This document shows, piece after piece, positions 28,045 to 35,734 of a DNA stretch of 64,000 nt (positions are counted from its first letter, which is position 1; each line of letters starts with the position of its first letter). The notes under the pieces are model-generated. The model was not told where the DNA came from, did not search any database, and saw only the letters and a list, made by a program, of their open reading frames with translations. A program made the position numbers and the translations under genes. Source of the DNA: Micromonospora okii (lineage in GTDB: Bacteria; Actinomycetota; Actinomycetes; Mycobacteriales; Micromonosporaceae); contig NZ_BBZF01000021.1 of NCBI RefSeq assembly GCF_020884795.1, positions 2,106 through 66,105 of the forward strand. Reading direction: 5' to 3'.

Positions 28045-28401
28045 ATGTCCGCGCAGTTGTTGACCATCGAGGTCAGCCGGCTGGCCCCGGGGCGCGCCCG
28101 GCTCCGGCTGACCGGCGAGCTGGACTTCGACACCTCCCCCGCGCTCGTGGACGCCGCCGACGAGCTGCGCCGGGACGGCTACCACGAGCTGGACATCGAC
28201 CTCAGCGGGGTTGGCCTCTGCGACTCCTCCGGGCTCAGCGCGCTGGTGGTGGTCCACCGCACGGGCGGCGGTCCGATCCGGTTGACCGGCACGAGCCCGT
28301 CGTTGCAGCAGTTGCTCGACCGCACGGGGCTCTCCGAGGTGCTCGCCACCCGGTCCGCCGGCCGGGCCGACCCCGGCGCCGAGGCGGCCGGCGCCCGCTG
28401 A
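28045..28401 (+). CDS. STAS-domain anti-sigma factor antagonist
   Basis: A 118-residue STAS protein: LLTIEVSRLAPGRARLRLTGELDFDTSPAL, HELDIDLSGVGLCDSSGLSALVVV with the candidate phospho-acceptor Ser in the DSSG motif. It follows the previous STAS gene by 89 bases on the same strand. ATG at 28045 marks the start of the fold; in-frame GTGs at 28012 and 28024, close to AGGAG at 28006, could give an N-terminal extension. Third STAS gene of the island. Confidence 0.85.
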   Translation: MSAQLLTIEVSRLAPGRARLRLTGELDFDTSPALVDAADELRRDGYHELDIDLSGVGLCDSSGLSALVVVHRTGGGPIRLTGTSPSLQQLLDRTGLSEVLATRSAGRADPGAEAAGAR

Positions 28402-28578
28402 CGGCCGGTTCCGGCCCCCGCGCGCCGGCATCGCCCCTTGACCGGGGCGAGAGCGCCTCACCCGGCCCGGGCGAGCCCCCGCCGCCCTCCCGGCGCGACC
28501 CGCCCGCCCTCGTTTCGCCCCCGCGACGCCGGGAAGGCGACCGCGAGACAGCGCAGCGGAGAGGGAGCGAGGTGTGCC

Positions 28579-29235
28579 ATGCGCAAGCAGATGGAGGGGG
28601 ACAACCAGCGCCGCCGGGCGCTGGCCCGCCAGGCCCGCGAGCGCGGCCGGCAGGCCAGCGACACCGGCGCCAGCCTGAGCGCGTCCAAGCAGCTCACCCA
28701 CCTGGACCGGGGCAAACGGGACGGGCCGCCCCCGGCCGGGCGGCACAAGCCGGACAGCACCCGGGGCGGGCCGAAACCGACGCCGGCCGCCCCGACGACG
28801 ACCCCCGCCGCCCGGCCCCGCGCCGAACGCGGCCGGAGCGGCGCGCCGGGGGCCGTCGGGGTCGGCTACCGGGAACTGGTCGACGACGTCGGCCGGCGGG
28901 CCGGCGTGGACTTCCGCACCGCCAAGGTCGGGGCCGAGGCGACGGTGCTGGTGCTGGCCTGGGCGCTGGACCAGGCCGCGCGGGAGCGGCTGCTGGAGGC
29001 GGTGCCGGTGTCGCTGCACGACGTGGTGCCGGTCGACGGCATCGAGCGCCACGACGACCTGCCCGGCTTCCTCACCGAGGTGGCCCGGCTCAGCGGCCGC
29101 ACCCCGGAACAGGCCCGGTACCAGGCGCAGGCGACGCTCGCCGCGCTGGCCGCCCGCGACGGCGACCTGGTGGACTCGCTGCGCGTACCGGACGGTCTGC
29201 GCGACCTGCTCGGCCCGGCGGCCGGCGGCGGCTGA
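28579..29235 (+). CDS. DUF2267-family protein with basic N-terminal extension
   Basis: A 218-residue protein. The N-terminal ~45 residues are very basic and polar (MRKQMEGDNQRRRALARQAR, then GASLSASKQLTHL), followed by a Pro/Thr-rich linker (~50-90) and a C-terminal DUF2267 domain: YRELVDDVGRRAGVDFRTAKVGAEATVLVLA and VDGIERHDDLPGFLTEVARLSG. DUF2267 proteins are helical and of unknown function. A GAGG site lies 6 bases before the ATG. A second, stand-alone DUF2267 gene is at 36918-37331. Confidence 0.85.
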   Translation: MRKQMEGDNQRRRALARQARERGRQASDTGASLSASKQLTHLDRGKRDGPPPAGRHKPDSTRGGPKPTPAAPTTTPAARPRAERGRSGAPGAVGVGYRELVDDVGRRAGVDFRTAKVGAEATVLVLAWALDQAARERLLEAVPVSLHDVVPVDGIERHDDLPGFLTEVARLSGRTPEQARYQAQATLAALAARDGDLVDSLRVPDGLRDLLGPAAGGG

Positions 29236-29280
29236 GCCCGGCCCGGCGGGCCCCCGCGTTCGGCCCCGCCGGGGTGGGCC

Positions 29281-29420
29281 GCCGGCCACGGTGGCCGGGC
29301 CCCGCCAGTGGGACGCCGCGTCCGGCCTCGCCGCCGGCCACGGTGGCCGGGCCCCGCCGGTGGGGCGCCGCGTCCGCCGGCCACGGCGGTCGGGCCGCGC
29401 CCGGTGGGCCGGCGGCGCGG
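29281..29420. repeat. Imperfect tandem repeats upstream of the spermidine-synthase-like gene
   Basis: The unit GCCGGCCACGGTGGCCGGGC starts at 29281 and 29333, with a diverged third copy (GCCGGCCACGGCGGTCGGGC) at 29376; spacings are 52 and 43. The gap between flanking genes (29236-29479) is filled mainly by this repeat and shows no gene. Confidence 0.8.
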
Positions 29421-29479
29421 CGGGCGGTGGGCGTGGGCCGCCGTGGCCCGCCCGCCGGGGCGGCGGCTACGGTGCCGGG

Positions 29480-30268
29480 ATGCACCCCGCCGCCGAGGGA
29501 CCGGAGCTGGTGGTCGACCCGGACCGCCGCACCGGGCGCACCCTGCTCGCCGGGGGCGTCGCCCAGTCCTACGTGGACGTGACCGACCCGCGCCACCTGC
29601 ACTTCGAGTACGTCCGCCGGATGGCCGCCGTGGTCGACCTCGCCGCGCCGCCCGGCGTCGCGGTGGAGGCGCTGCACCTCGGCGGCGGCGCGCTGACCCT
29701 GCCCCGCTACGTCGGGGCGACCCGCCCGGGCTCGGCGCAGCTCGTGGTGGAGCGCGACCCCGCCGTGGTCGAGCTGGTCCGCCGCGAGCTGCCCGCCCCG
29801 CCGCCGGGGGTACGCGTCGAGGTCGCCGACGCCCGCGACGCGGTGACGGCCGCCCCGCCCGGCCGGTACGACCTGGTGCTCGCTGACGTCTACCGGGCGG
29901 CCCGGATGCCGGGGCACGTGGCCGGCGTGGAGTTCGCCGCCGAGGCGGCCCGGGTGCTGCGCCCGGAGGGCATCCTGCTGGTCAACGTCACCGACCTGCC
30001 GCCGCTGGCGTTCACCCGCGCCCGGGTGGCCACCCTGCGCGCCGTCTTCGCCGACGTCTGCCTGGTCGCCGACCGGCGGATGCTGCGCGGCCGACGCTAC
30101 GGCAACGTGGTGCTCGCCGCCGCGCTGCGGGCGGGCCGGCTGCCCGTGGGCCGGCTCGCCGCGCGGGCGGCCCGCGACCCGGTCCCGGGTGGCGTGCTGC
30201 ACGGCCCGACCCTCGACGCGTTCGTCGGCGGCGCCGCCCCCGACACCGACGCGACCCTGAGCGGCTGA
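29480..30268 (+). CDS. Spermidine synthase-like (polyamine aminopropyltransferase-fold) protein
   Basis: A 262-residue protein with the SpeE-type Rossmann core: QSYVDVTDPRHLHFEYVRRMAAVVD, motif I ALHLGGGALTLPRY, acidic loop LVVERDPAVVELVRREL, VEVADARDAV and YDLVLADVYRAARMPGHVAG. The family's catalytic Asp region (usually LIxDxxDP) reads LVLADVYRA, so the polyamine substrate site differs and the true activity is doubtful. Many actinobacteria carry such 'fused-MFS/spermidine synthase' or orphan relatives of unknown function. No clear ribosome site before the ATG. Confidence 0.8.
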   Translation: MHPAAEGPELVVDPDRRTGRTLLAGGVAQSYVDVTDPRHLHFEYVRRMAAVVDLAAPPGVAVEALHLGGGALTLPRYVGATRPGSAQLVVERDPAVVELVRRELPAPPPGVRVEVADARDAVTAAPPGRYDLVLADVYRAARMPGHVAGVEFAAEAARVLRPEGILLVNVTDLPPLAFTRARVATLRAVFADVCLVADRRMLRGRRYGNVVLAAALRAGRLPVGRLAARAARDPVPGGVLHGPTLDAFVGGAAPDTDATLSG

Positions 30269-30378
30269 ACCGGACCCGACACGACCCGCGTCGGCTGAGC
30301 CGCCCCCGACGCGGCCTGCGGCGACAGAGCTGGCCGGTCCCGGGCGACTGAGCTGGCCTGCCCCGGGCGGCCGAGGGG
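30258..30378. repeat. Degenerate iterations of the spermidine-synthase-like gene 3' end
   Basis: The stop-codon context GCGGCTGAACCGG recurs downstream as TCGGCTGAGCCGC, GCGACAGAGCTGGCC, GCGACTGAGCTGGCC and GCGGCCGAGG at intervals of roughly 23-30 bases. It fills the space up to the ndh stop. Confidence 0.6.
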
Positions 30379-30387
30379 ACCGGCCCG

Positions 30388-31686
30388 TCAGCGGCGGGCC
30401 GGGACCTCCGGGGACGTGCTCTCCAGCGGCACGGCGTCGGCGGGCACGAGGCCGAGCTGCATCGCGGGGCGGGGCAGGGTGGCGTCGAGCAGCCAGTCCG
30501 CGCCCACCCGCGCGCGGTTGCCCGGCATCGCCAGCAGGTGGTATCCCCTGGTGACGGCCTTGGCCGGCGGGCCCGACAGGGAGACCTTCAGCGGGTTCGC
30601 CGCCGCGTCCCAGCCGCCGAGGTCGACCACCCACCCCAGGTCGTGGTGCTTGTACGGGCGGCGGCGGCCGTGCCCGTAGGAGGCGGCGATGTTCTGCGCG
30701 GCCAGCTTGCCCTGGCGCTGGGCGTGCTGGGCCGTCATCGTGCAGATCTGCCCGGGGCGGGCCAGGTCGGGCACCGCCGCCGCGTCGCCGCAGGCGTACA
30801 CCTCGGGGTAGCCGGGGACGGTGAGGTACTCGTCGACCACGAGGCGGCCCTTCTCGGTGCGCAGGCCCAGCTCCGCGACGAACGGGTCGGGGCGCACCCC
30901 GACGCACCAGACGAGGGCGCAGGTGGGCACGAACTCGCCGTCGGTGAGCCGCACCCCGTCCCGGGTGGCCTCCGCCACGGAGGTGCCCATCCGCACGTCC
31001 ACCCCGCGCCGGCGCAGCACCCGGTCGGCGGTGCGCGACATCCGCTGGTCCAGCTCGGGCAGCACGCGGGGGGCCACGTCGAGCAGCATCCAGCGCGGCC
31101 GGATGTTCAGGTGCGGGCGCTGGGCGACCAGCCGGTCGGTGAAGAGCTGCCCGTGGGCGGCGACCTCCGTGCCGGTGTAGCCGGCGCCGACCACCACGAA
31201 CGTCGTGCGGGCCCGCTGCTCGGCCGGGTCGTCGCTGACCTCCGCCAGCTCGATCTGGCGTACGACGTGGTCGTGCAGGTACAGCGCCTCGGGCATGCCG
31301 CGGAAGCCGTGGGCGTACTCGGTGACGCCGGGGATGGGCAGCAGCTTGTTGACGCTGCCGACGGCGAGCACCAGCCGGTCGTAGGCGAGCCGGCCGTGGT
31401 CGCCCTCGGGCGTGGCGTAGCCGACCCAGCGGTTGCGCAGGTCGACCCGGTCGGCCTCGCCGACGACGACCCGCACGCCGTCGAGGGTGCCGGTCAGCGG
31501 CACGGAGACCCGGGTGGGTTCGATCACCCCGGCGGCCACCTCGGGCAGCAGCGGCAGGTAGAGGAAGTAGTCGGTCGAGTTCAGCAGCACGATCTCGGCC
31601 CGGTGCCGGGCGATCCGGCTCAACGTCTTCGCCGCGTGGTAACCGGCGAACCCGGCCCCCACGATCACCACACGAGGTTTCGTCAT
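30388..31686 (-). CDS. ndh: Type II NADH dehydrogenase (NDH-2) family FAD oxidoreductase
   Basis: A 432-residue flavoprotein. FAD-binding RVVIVGAGFAGYHAAKTL at the N-terminus, NAD-binding FVVVGAGYTGTEVAAH in the middle, and the second FAD motif YACGDAAAVPD; the quinone-site-like AQHAQRQGKLAAQNI follows. The C-terminal part can form the amphipathic membrane-anchor of NDH-2 enzymes, which pass electrons from NADH to menaquinone without pumping protons. ATG at 31686 with GGAAG upstream. It lies at the 3' end of a minus-strand run with the molybdopterin oxidoreductase genes. Confidence 0.9.
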   Translation of the reverse strand: MTKPRVVIVGAGFAGYHAAKTLSRIARHRAEIVLLNSTDYFLYLPLLPEVAAGVIEPTRVSVPLTGTLDGVRVVVGEADRVDLRNRWVGYATPEGDHGRLAYDRLVLAVGSVNKLLPIPGVTEYAHGFRGMPEALYLHDHVVRQIELAEVSDDPAEQRARTTFVVVGAGYTGTEVAAHGQLFTDRLVAQRPHLNIRPRWMLLDVAPRVLPELDQRMSRTADRVLRRRGVDVRMGTSVAEATRDGVRLTDGEFVPTCALVWCVGVRPDPFVAELGLRTEKGRLVVDEYLTVPGYPEVYACGDAAAVPDLARPGQICTMTAQHAQRQGKLAAQNIAASYGHGRRRPYKHHDLGWVVDLGGWDAAANPLKVSLSGPPAKAVTRGYHLLAMPGNRARVGADWLLDATLPRPAMQLGLVPADAVPLESTSPEVPARR

Positions 31687-31730
31687 GCCGGGTGCTTCCC
31701 GCCGCCGGCCCCGGCAAACGCCGCGACGCG

Positions 31731-32024
31731 TCAGAGCGGGCGGGGGTACGGCTGGTCGGGCGGCAGCGGTATCCCCAGGTACGTGGCGCCGCGCAGGTCC
31801 AGCCAGGCCCGCTGGGGCGTGCGGACCAGCCGCAGCATCACCCCCTGGCAGGCCGGGCAGCGCGCCACCAGGCCGGGGGCGTGTGGGTAGACGTGCAGGC
31901 CGGCCATCGGGCCGGTCGTCCCGCACGCCTCGCAGCGCCCCGTGGCGGCGCTGAGGTCGACGGCGAACAGCTCGCGCAGCGGGCCGTCGAGCATGTTGCC
32001 GTCCAGGTACGACATCTCGGTCAT
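31731..32024 (-). CDS. DUF6510-like zinc-ribbon protein
   Basis: A 97-residue protein with two CxxC knuckles (RCEACGTTG and ARCPACQGV) spaced by ~22 residues, the pattern of a zinc ribbon. The start MTEMSYLDGNMLDGPLRELF is also typical of the DUF6510 family, which I recall next to ferredoxin-reductase-like and sulfite-oxidase-like genes. It starts 22 bases after the flavin reductase stop, in the same operon. A role in assembly or electron transfer of that pair is a guess. Confidence 0.8.
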   Translation of the reverse strand: MTEMSYLDGNMLDGPLRELFAVDLSAATGRCEACGTTGPMAGLHVYPHAPGLVARCPACQGVMLRLVRTPQRAWLDLRGATYLGIPLPPDQPYPRPL

Positions 32025-32046
32025 CGGTTCTCCTCGCAGGTGCGGC

Positions 32047-32784
32047 CTAGCCGGTCGGGCCGAACCGCTCGGTGCGGACCCGCCGGGGCTGGTGACCCAG
32101 GCCGACCAGCAGGTCCGCCACCGTCTCCACGAAGCCGGTCGGCCCGCAGACGTAGCACAGCGGCTCCAGGTCGGCCGGCCAGCCGTGGGTGTTCACGTCG
32201 GCCGGGCCGATGCGGTGCGGCTCGCCCCGCCACCGGACGGGCGCGGCCCGGGTGTACACGTACGTCACGTCGAGGCCCCGGTCGTCGCGGGCGCGGCGGC
32301 GCAGCTCGTCGGCGTAGAACACGTCCTCGGGGGTGCGCGCCGAGTAGATCAGCCGGAACGGCGTCCGGCTGCCCGCCGCCCGCCGGGCCCGGGCCATCGC
32401 CATCAACGGCACCACGCCCGAGCCGCCGGCGACCAGCAGCACCGGCGCGGTGTCGGCGGCCCGCCAGACGAACCAGCCGCCGACCGGGCCGCGCACCTCC
32501 ACCGGGTCGCCCGGGGCCCAGACGTCGATCAGGTACGGCGACACCTCGCCGTCGGGCACCCGCTGCACGGTCAGCTCGATGCGCTCCCCGTCCGCCGGGG
32601 CGGCGAGGGAGTACGAGCGGGCGGCCTGGTACCCGTCGGCGGCGGTGAGCCGGACGTCGACGTGCTGGCCGGGCAGGTGCCCCGGCCAGCCGGGCACGTC
32701 GAGGACGAGGGTCCGGGCGGTCGGCGTCTCGGCCCGGCGCTCGACGAGCCGGGCCACCCGCCAGGTCAGCGGCGGGGCGTTCAA
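32047..32784 (-). CDS. FAD/NAD(P)-binding oxidoreductase (ferredoxin-NADP reductase type)
   Basis: A 245-residue protein of the FNR fold without an iron-sulfur domain: FAD-binding ARSYSLAAPADGERIELTV (RxYS motif), GGWFVW, NAD-binding LLVAGGSGVVPLMAM and the C-terminal LCYVCGPTGFVETV. The TTG start at 32784 overlaps the molybdopterin oxidoreductase stop in a TTGA junction, so the two are translationally coupled. It is probably the electron-transfer partner of that enzyme. Confidence 0.9.
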   Translation of the reverse strand: MNAPPLTWRVARLVERRAETPTARTLVLDVPGWPGHLPGQHVDVRLTAADGYQAARSYSLAAPADGERIELTVQRVPDGEVSPYLIDVWAPGDPVEVRGPVGGWFVWRAADTAPVLLVAGGSGVVPLMAMARARRAAGSRTPFRLIYSARTPEDVFYADELRRRARDDRGLDVTYVYTRAAPVRWRGEPHRIGPADVNTHGWPADLEPLCYVCGPTGFVETVADLLVGLGHQPRRVRTERFGPTG

Positions 32785-33380
32785 TCGCCGGCGTAGCGCT
32801 GCTCGCGCCACGGGTCGCCGTAGTCGTGGTATCCGGCGGTCTCCCAGAAGCCGGGCTCGTCGGTGGTGCCCAGCCGGATGCCGCGCACCCACTTCGCGGA
32901 CTTCCAGAAGTACAGGTGGGGCACGAGCAGCCGGGCCGGGCCGCCGTGCTCGGCGGGCAGGTCACCGCCGTCGTAGCGGTGCACCACCCAGGCCCGCCCG
33001 CCGCGCAGGTCGGCCATCGGCAGGTTGGTGGAGTACCCGCCGTACGAGTGGACCAGCGCGTACGCCGCGCCCGTGTCGACGCCGTCGAGCAGCACGTCCA
33101 GGGAGACGCCCTGCCAGGTGGTGCCGAGCTTCGACCAGCGGGTGACGCAGTGGATGTCGACCGTCGGGGTGTCCTGCGGCAGGGCGGTGAACTCCGCCCA
33201 GGACCAGCGGTACTCCGCGCCCGCCTCGGTGGTGACGACGAACTCCCAGGTCTCCGGCCCCACCTTCGGCGTCGGGCCGGCGGAGAGCACCGGGAAGTCC
33301 TCGGTCAGGTACTGGCCCGGTGGCAGGGCCGGCTGCGCCGAGCGGGGGCGGCCCTGGAAGCCCGGTGACACGATGCCCAC
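32781..33380 (-). CDS. Sulfite oxidase-like molybdopterin-dependent oxidoreductase
   Basis: A 199-residue protein with the sulfite-oxidase (SUOX/MsrP) Mo-cofactor fold. The Mo-ligand Cys lies in DIHCVTRWSKLGTTWQGVSL; VVHRYDGGDLPAEHGGPARLLVPHLYFWKSAKWVRGI is the conserved second half. It is short, with no dimerisation domain, no Tat signal and no haem domain, so it is a cytosolic MsrP/YedY-like catalytic core. First gene of the operon with the FNR-type reductase and the DUF6510 protein. Substrate unknown (sulfoxide or similar). Confidence 0.9.
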   Translation of the reverse strand: MGIVSPGFQGRPRSAQPALPPGQYLTEDFPVLSAGPTPKVGPETWEFVVTTEAGAEYRWSWAEFTALPQDTPTVDIHCVTRWSKLGTTWQGVSLDVLLDGVDTGAAYALVHSYGGYSTNLPMADLRGGRAWVVHRYDGGDLPAEHGGPARLLVPHLYFWKSAKWVRGIRLGTTDEPGFWETAGYHDYGDPWREQRYAGD

Positions 33381-33430
33381 GCCTCAGTCGTACCACCTGC
33401 GGCGACGCGGCGGAGCCGGATCGCCGGCAG

Positions 33431-33471
33431 CGGCGGGCGCGGGTCGGGCCGGAGCCCCGCCCGCGCCGCCG
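33431..33471 (-). terminator. GC-rich hairpin between terC and the molybdopterin oxidoreductase gene
   Basis: Arms CGGCGGGCGCGGG and CCCGCGCCGCCG pair with a single bulge, 12 bases past the terC stop. Likely terC terminator. Confidence 0.55.
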
Positions 33472-33482
33472 GCCGCGCGGCG

Positions 33483-34502
33483 TCAGCCCCGGGGGGCGAC
33501 GATCTCCTTGTCGCCGGAGCCGGCGTTGCGGGTGGCGCGGAGGCTGGTCAGGGTGACGACGACCAGCACGCCGATGATCACGCCGAGGGAGGCCAGCGTG
33601 GGGATCTCCGGCACGCCCGGCCAGATGCCGTGCGCCCAGTGCAGGCCGAGCTTCAGGCCGATGAAGGCGAGGATGATCGCCAGGCCGTAGCTGAGGTGGA
33701 CGAGCCGGCTCAGCGCGGCGTGCAGCACGAAGTAGAGCGCGCGCAGGCCGAGCAGGGCGAAGGCGTTGGTGGCGAAGACGAGGTACGGGTCCTCGGTGAT
33801 GCCGTACACGGCGGGCACGGAGTCGACGGCGAAGACGATGTCGGTGCCGAGCACCGCGACCACCACGAGGGCGAAGGGGGTCAGCGCCCGGCGGCCCTGC
33901 TGCCGGACGGTCAGCCGGGGGCCGTGGTACTCCTCGACGACCGGCATGATCTTGCGCAGCAGCCGCACCGACCGCATCTTGTTGATGTCCACCTCCTGCT
34001 CGTGACCGGTGAGGGCGTCGCGGAGCAGCTTGACGGCGGTGAAGATCAGGATGAGCGCGAAGATCAGGAAGGCGAAGTCGAGGGTCTGCAGCGCCGCCGC
34101 GCCGAGGGCGATGAAGACCGCCCGCAGCACCAGCGCCCCGGCGATGCCGTAGAGCAGCACCCGCTGGGCCAGCTCCGTGGGCACCGCGAACGCGGCCAGC
34201 AGCAGCATGAAGACGAAGAGGTTGTCGACCGAGAGCGACTTCTCGACCAGGTACCCGGTCAGGTACTCGACACCCTGCTGGGAGCCGAAGCGGGACCAGA
34301 CCCAGGCGCCGAAGGCCAGCGGCAGGGCGATGTAGAAGGCGGACCAGCCGAGCGCTTCCTTGATCGACACCTCGTGCGGCTTGCGGGTGACGATGAAGTC
34401 CAGCACCAGCAGGGCGATCACCCCGGCGATGGTGATGGCCCAGAGCGAGGGCGTGCCGACAGACGACAGCTCACCTGCAGACAGATAGGACAATTCGGTC
34501 AT
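33483..34502 (-). CDS. TerC/Alx-family integral membrane metal transporter
   Basis: A 339-residue membrane protein with eight to nine predicted helices. TerC hallmarks are the acidic motif YLVEKSLSVDNLFVF and, in the second repeat, VLGTDIVFAVDSVPAVYGIT, both with membrane-embedded Asp residues expected to bind a divalent cation. Alx/TerC proteins export Mn2+ and are usually controlled by the yybP-ykoY riboswitch, which is present here immediately upstream. ATG at 34502 has GAGGAG 5 bases upstream. Monocistronic with its own promoter. Confidence 0.95.
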   Translation of the reverse strand: MTELSYLSAGELSSVGTPSLWAITIAGVIALLVLDFIVTRKPHEVSIKEALGWSAFYIALPLAFGAWVWSRFGSQQGVEYLTGYLVEKSLSVDNLFVFMLLLAAFAVPTELAQRVLLYGIAGALVLRAVFIALGAAALQTLDFAFLIFALILIFTAVKLLRDALTGHEQEVDINKMRSVRLLRKIMPVVEEYHGPRLTVRQQGRRALTPFALVVVAVLGTDIVFAVDSVPAVYGITEDPYLVFATNAFALLGLRALYFVLHAALSRLVHLSYGLAIILAFIGLKLGLHWAHGIWPGVPEIPTLASLGVIIGVLVVVTLTSLRATRNAGSGDKEIVAPRG

Positions 34503-34509
34503 GGAGTCT

Positions 34510-34629
34510 CCTCGAACACCCTGGCATGTTCGAGGTCTCCTTCACCCACGTTTCGCGTGGGCAACCACCCGAGGCATGCTCCGGGCACGCCGTACTGACC
34601 GGAATGGTTCGTGGGAAGTACTCCCCTCG
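34510..34629 (-). promoter_or_regulatory. yybP-ykoY (Mn2+) riboswitch with ribosome-site-masking hairpin
   Basis: On the minus strand the leader has the family's conserved GGGGAGTA near the 5' end, a GTCAGTACGG internal segment, and GAAGGAGACCTCG closing the aptamer. P1 pairs CGAGG (34625-34629) with CCTCG (34531-34535). The same CCTCG begins a 9-bp perfect hairpin CCTCGAACA/TGTTCGAGG (34527-34535 with 34510-34518) that covers the terC ribosome site GAGGAG. The two folds exclude each other, the layout of a translational ON switch with Mn2+. Family identification rests on remembered consensus and the terC context. Confidence 0.85.
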
Positions 34630-34636
34630 TGCGACC

Positions 34637-34666
34637 AGGTTAGGTCAGCCTCCGCCGACTCGCCAA
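34637..34666 (-). promoter_or_regulatory. Housekeeping-type promoter of the terC riboswitch transcript
   Basis: -35 TTGGCG (34661-34666), 18-base spacer, -10 TAACCT (34637-34642) on the minus strand. The expected start falls just upstream of the aptamer P1 at 34629. Confidence 0.65.
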
Positions 34667-34678
34667 GCCACCACCCCC

Positions 34679-35734
34679 TCATGACGGAGAGTCGCCGACT
34701 GAGGAGCCGGCCGCCGACCGAATCGCGGCGAGGACGTCCGAGACGCGCAGGTCGGCCATGCACGCCGGCCCCACCGGGTCGAGCGGGCAGCGGGCCTGCC
34801 ACCAGCAGGGCTGCTCGGTGATCGCGGTGGGTGACCGGTGCGGGCACTCCGGCAGCCCCTGCAGGTCGACACCGCCGGGGGCCGCGCCGCCCCGCCCGGC
34901 CGCCCGGCCGGCGACGACCCCGTACCGGCGGGCGTCGGTCGGGCCGAACAGGCCCACCGTCGCCGCCCCGGCCGCCGAGGCCAGCCGGACCGGCCCCGTG
35001 TCCGGCCCCACCACCACCCCGCCGCGCCGGGCCACGGCGGCGAACTGCCCGGCGAGGGTCGGCAGGTCCGCGCGCGGCAGCGGCACCGCCAGCGGGTCGC
35101 GCGGGTCCGCGCCGACGGTGAGCACCGGATGGCCGAGCCGGGTCAGCGCCGCGGCCAGCTCCCGCCAGCGCGCGGCGGGCCAGCGCTTCACCGCCATCCC
35201 CGCGTCGGTGACCAGCACCACCGGCGGCGCGGCGGGCGCGCCGACCAGGCGGGCCACCGCCCGCTCCCCCGCCGCGCGGGCCGCCGGGTGGGGGCGCACG
35301 CGGGGGCGGGCGGCCAGGTCGGCGGCGTCGAGCAGGCCCTCGGCGTGCAGGATCGCCAGGTAGCGCTCCCCCACCGGCTGGTCCGGCGGCGGCCGGCACC
35401 ACAGGTCCGTCACGCAGCGGGCGCCGCTGCCCTCCAGCAGGTCGGGGATGCCGTCGTACCGGGTGGTGGTGACGGCCAGGTCGGGCGGCACGGCGGCGAG
35501 GGCGTCGACGACGGCCTGCCGCTCCGCGCCGGGGCGGCCGTGCCGGGGCGTGCGCACCTGCGCCACCGCCGGGTCGGCGCGCAGCAGGTCCGCGCCGGGA
35601 GCGTGGGTGAGCACCCGCAGCCGGGCGGCGGGGTGGCGGCGGGCCAGCCCGTGCACGGCCGGCAGCAGCATCAGCAGGTCGCCGATCCCACCGAGCAGGT
35701 CGACCACCAGGATCTCGGCGTACGGCTCAGCCAT
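34679..35734 (-). CDS. Glycosyltransferase family 9 (heptosyltransferase-like)
   Basis: A 351-residue GT-B enzyme. N-terminal EILVVDLLGGIGDLLMLLPAVHGLARRHP is the GT9 signature, and the C-terminal domain has VVVGPDTGPVRLASAAGAATVGLFGPTDARRYG, the donor-binding site. The Cys-rich stretch near the end (LPECPHR...EQPCWWQARCPLD) is common in actinobacterial members. Start is ATG 35734 or GTG 35743. It overlaps the upstream GT4 gene by 8 bases. The pair probably builds a surface or secondary glycan, as actinobacteria have no LPS. Confidence 0.88.
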   Translation of the reverse strand: MAEPYAEILVVDLLGGIGDLLMLLPAVHGLARRHPAARLRVLTHAPGADLLRADPAVAQVRTPRHGRPGAERQAVVDALAAVPPDLAVTTTRYDGIPDLLEGSGARCVTDLWCRPPPDQPVGERYLAILHAEGLLDAADLAARPRVRPHPAARAAGERAVARLVGAPAAPPVVLVTDAGMAVKRWPAARWRELAAALTRLGHPVLTVGADPRDPLAVPLPRADLPTLAGQFAAVARRGGVVVGPDTGPVRLASAAGAATVGLFGPTDARRYGVVAGRAAGRGGAAPGGVDLQGLPECPHRSPTAITEQPCWWQARCPLDPVGPACMADLRVSDVLAAIRSAAGSSVGDSPS

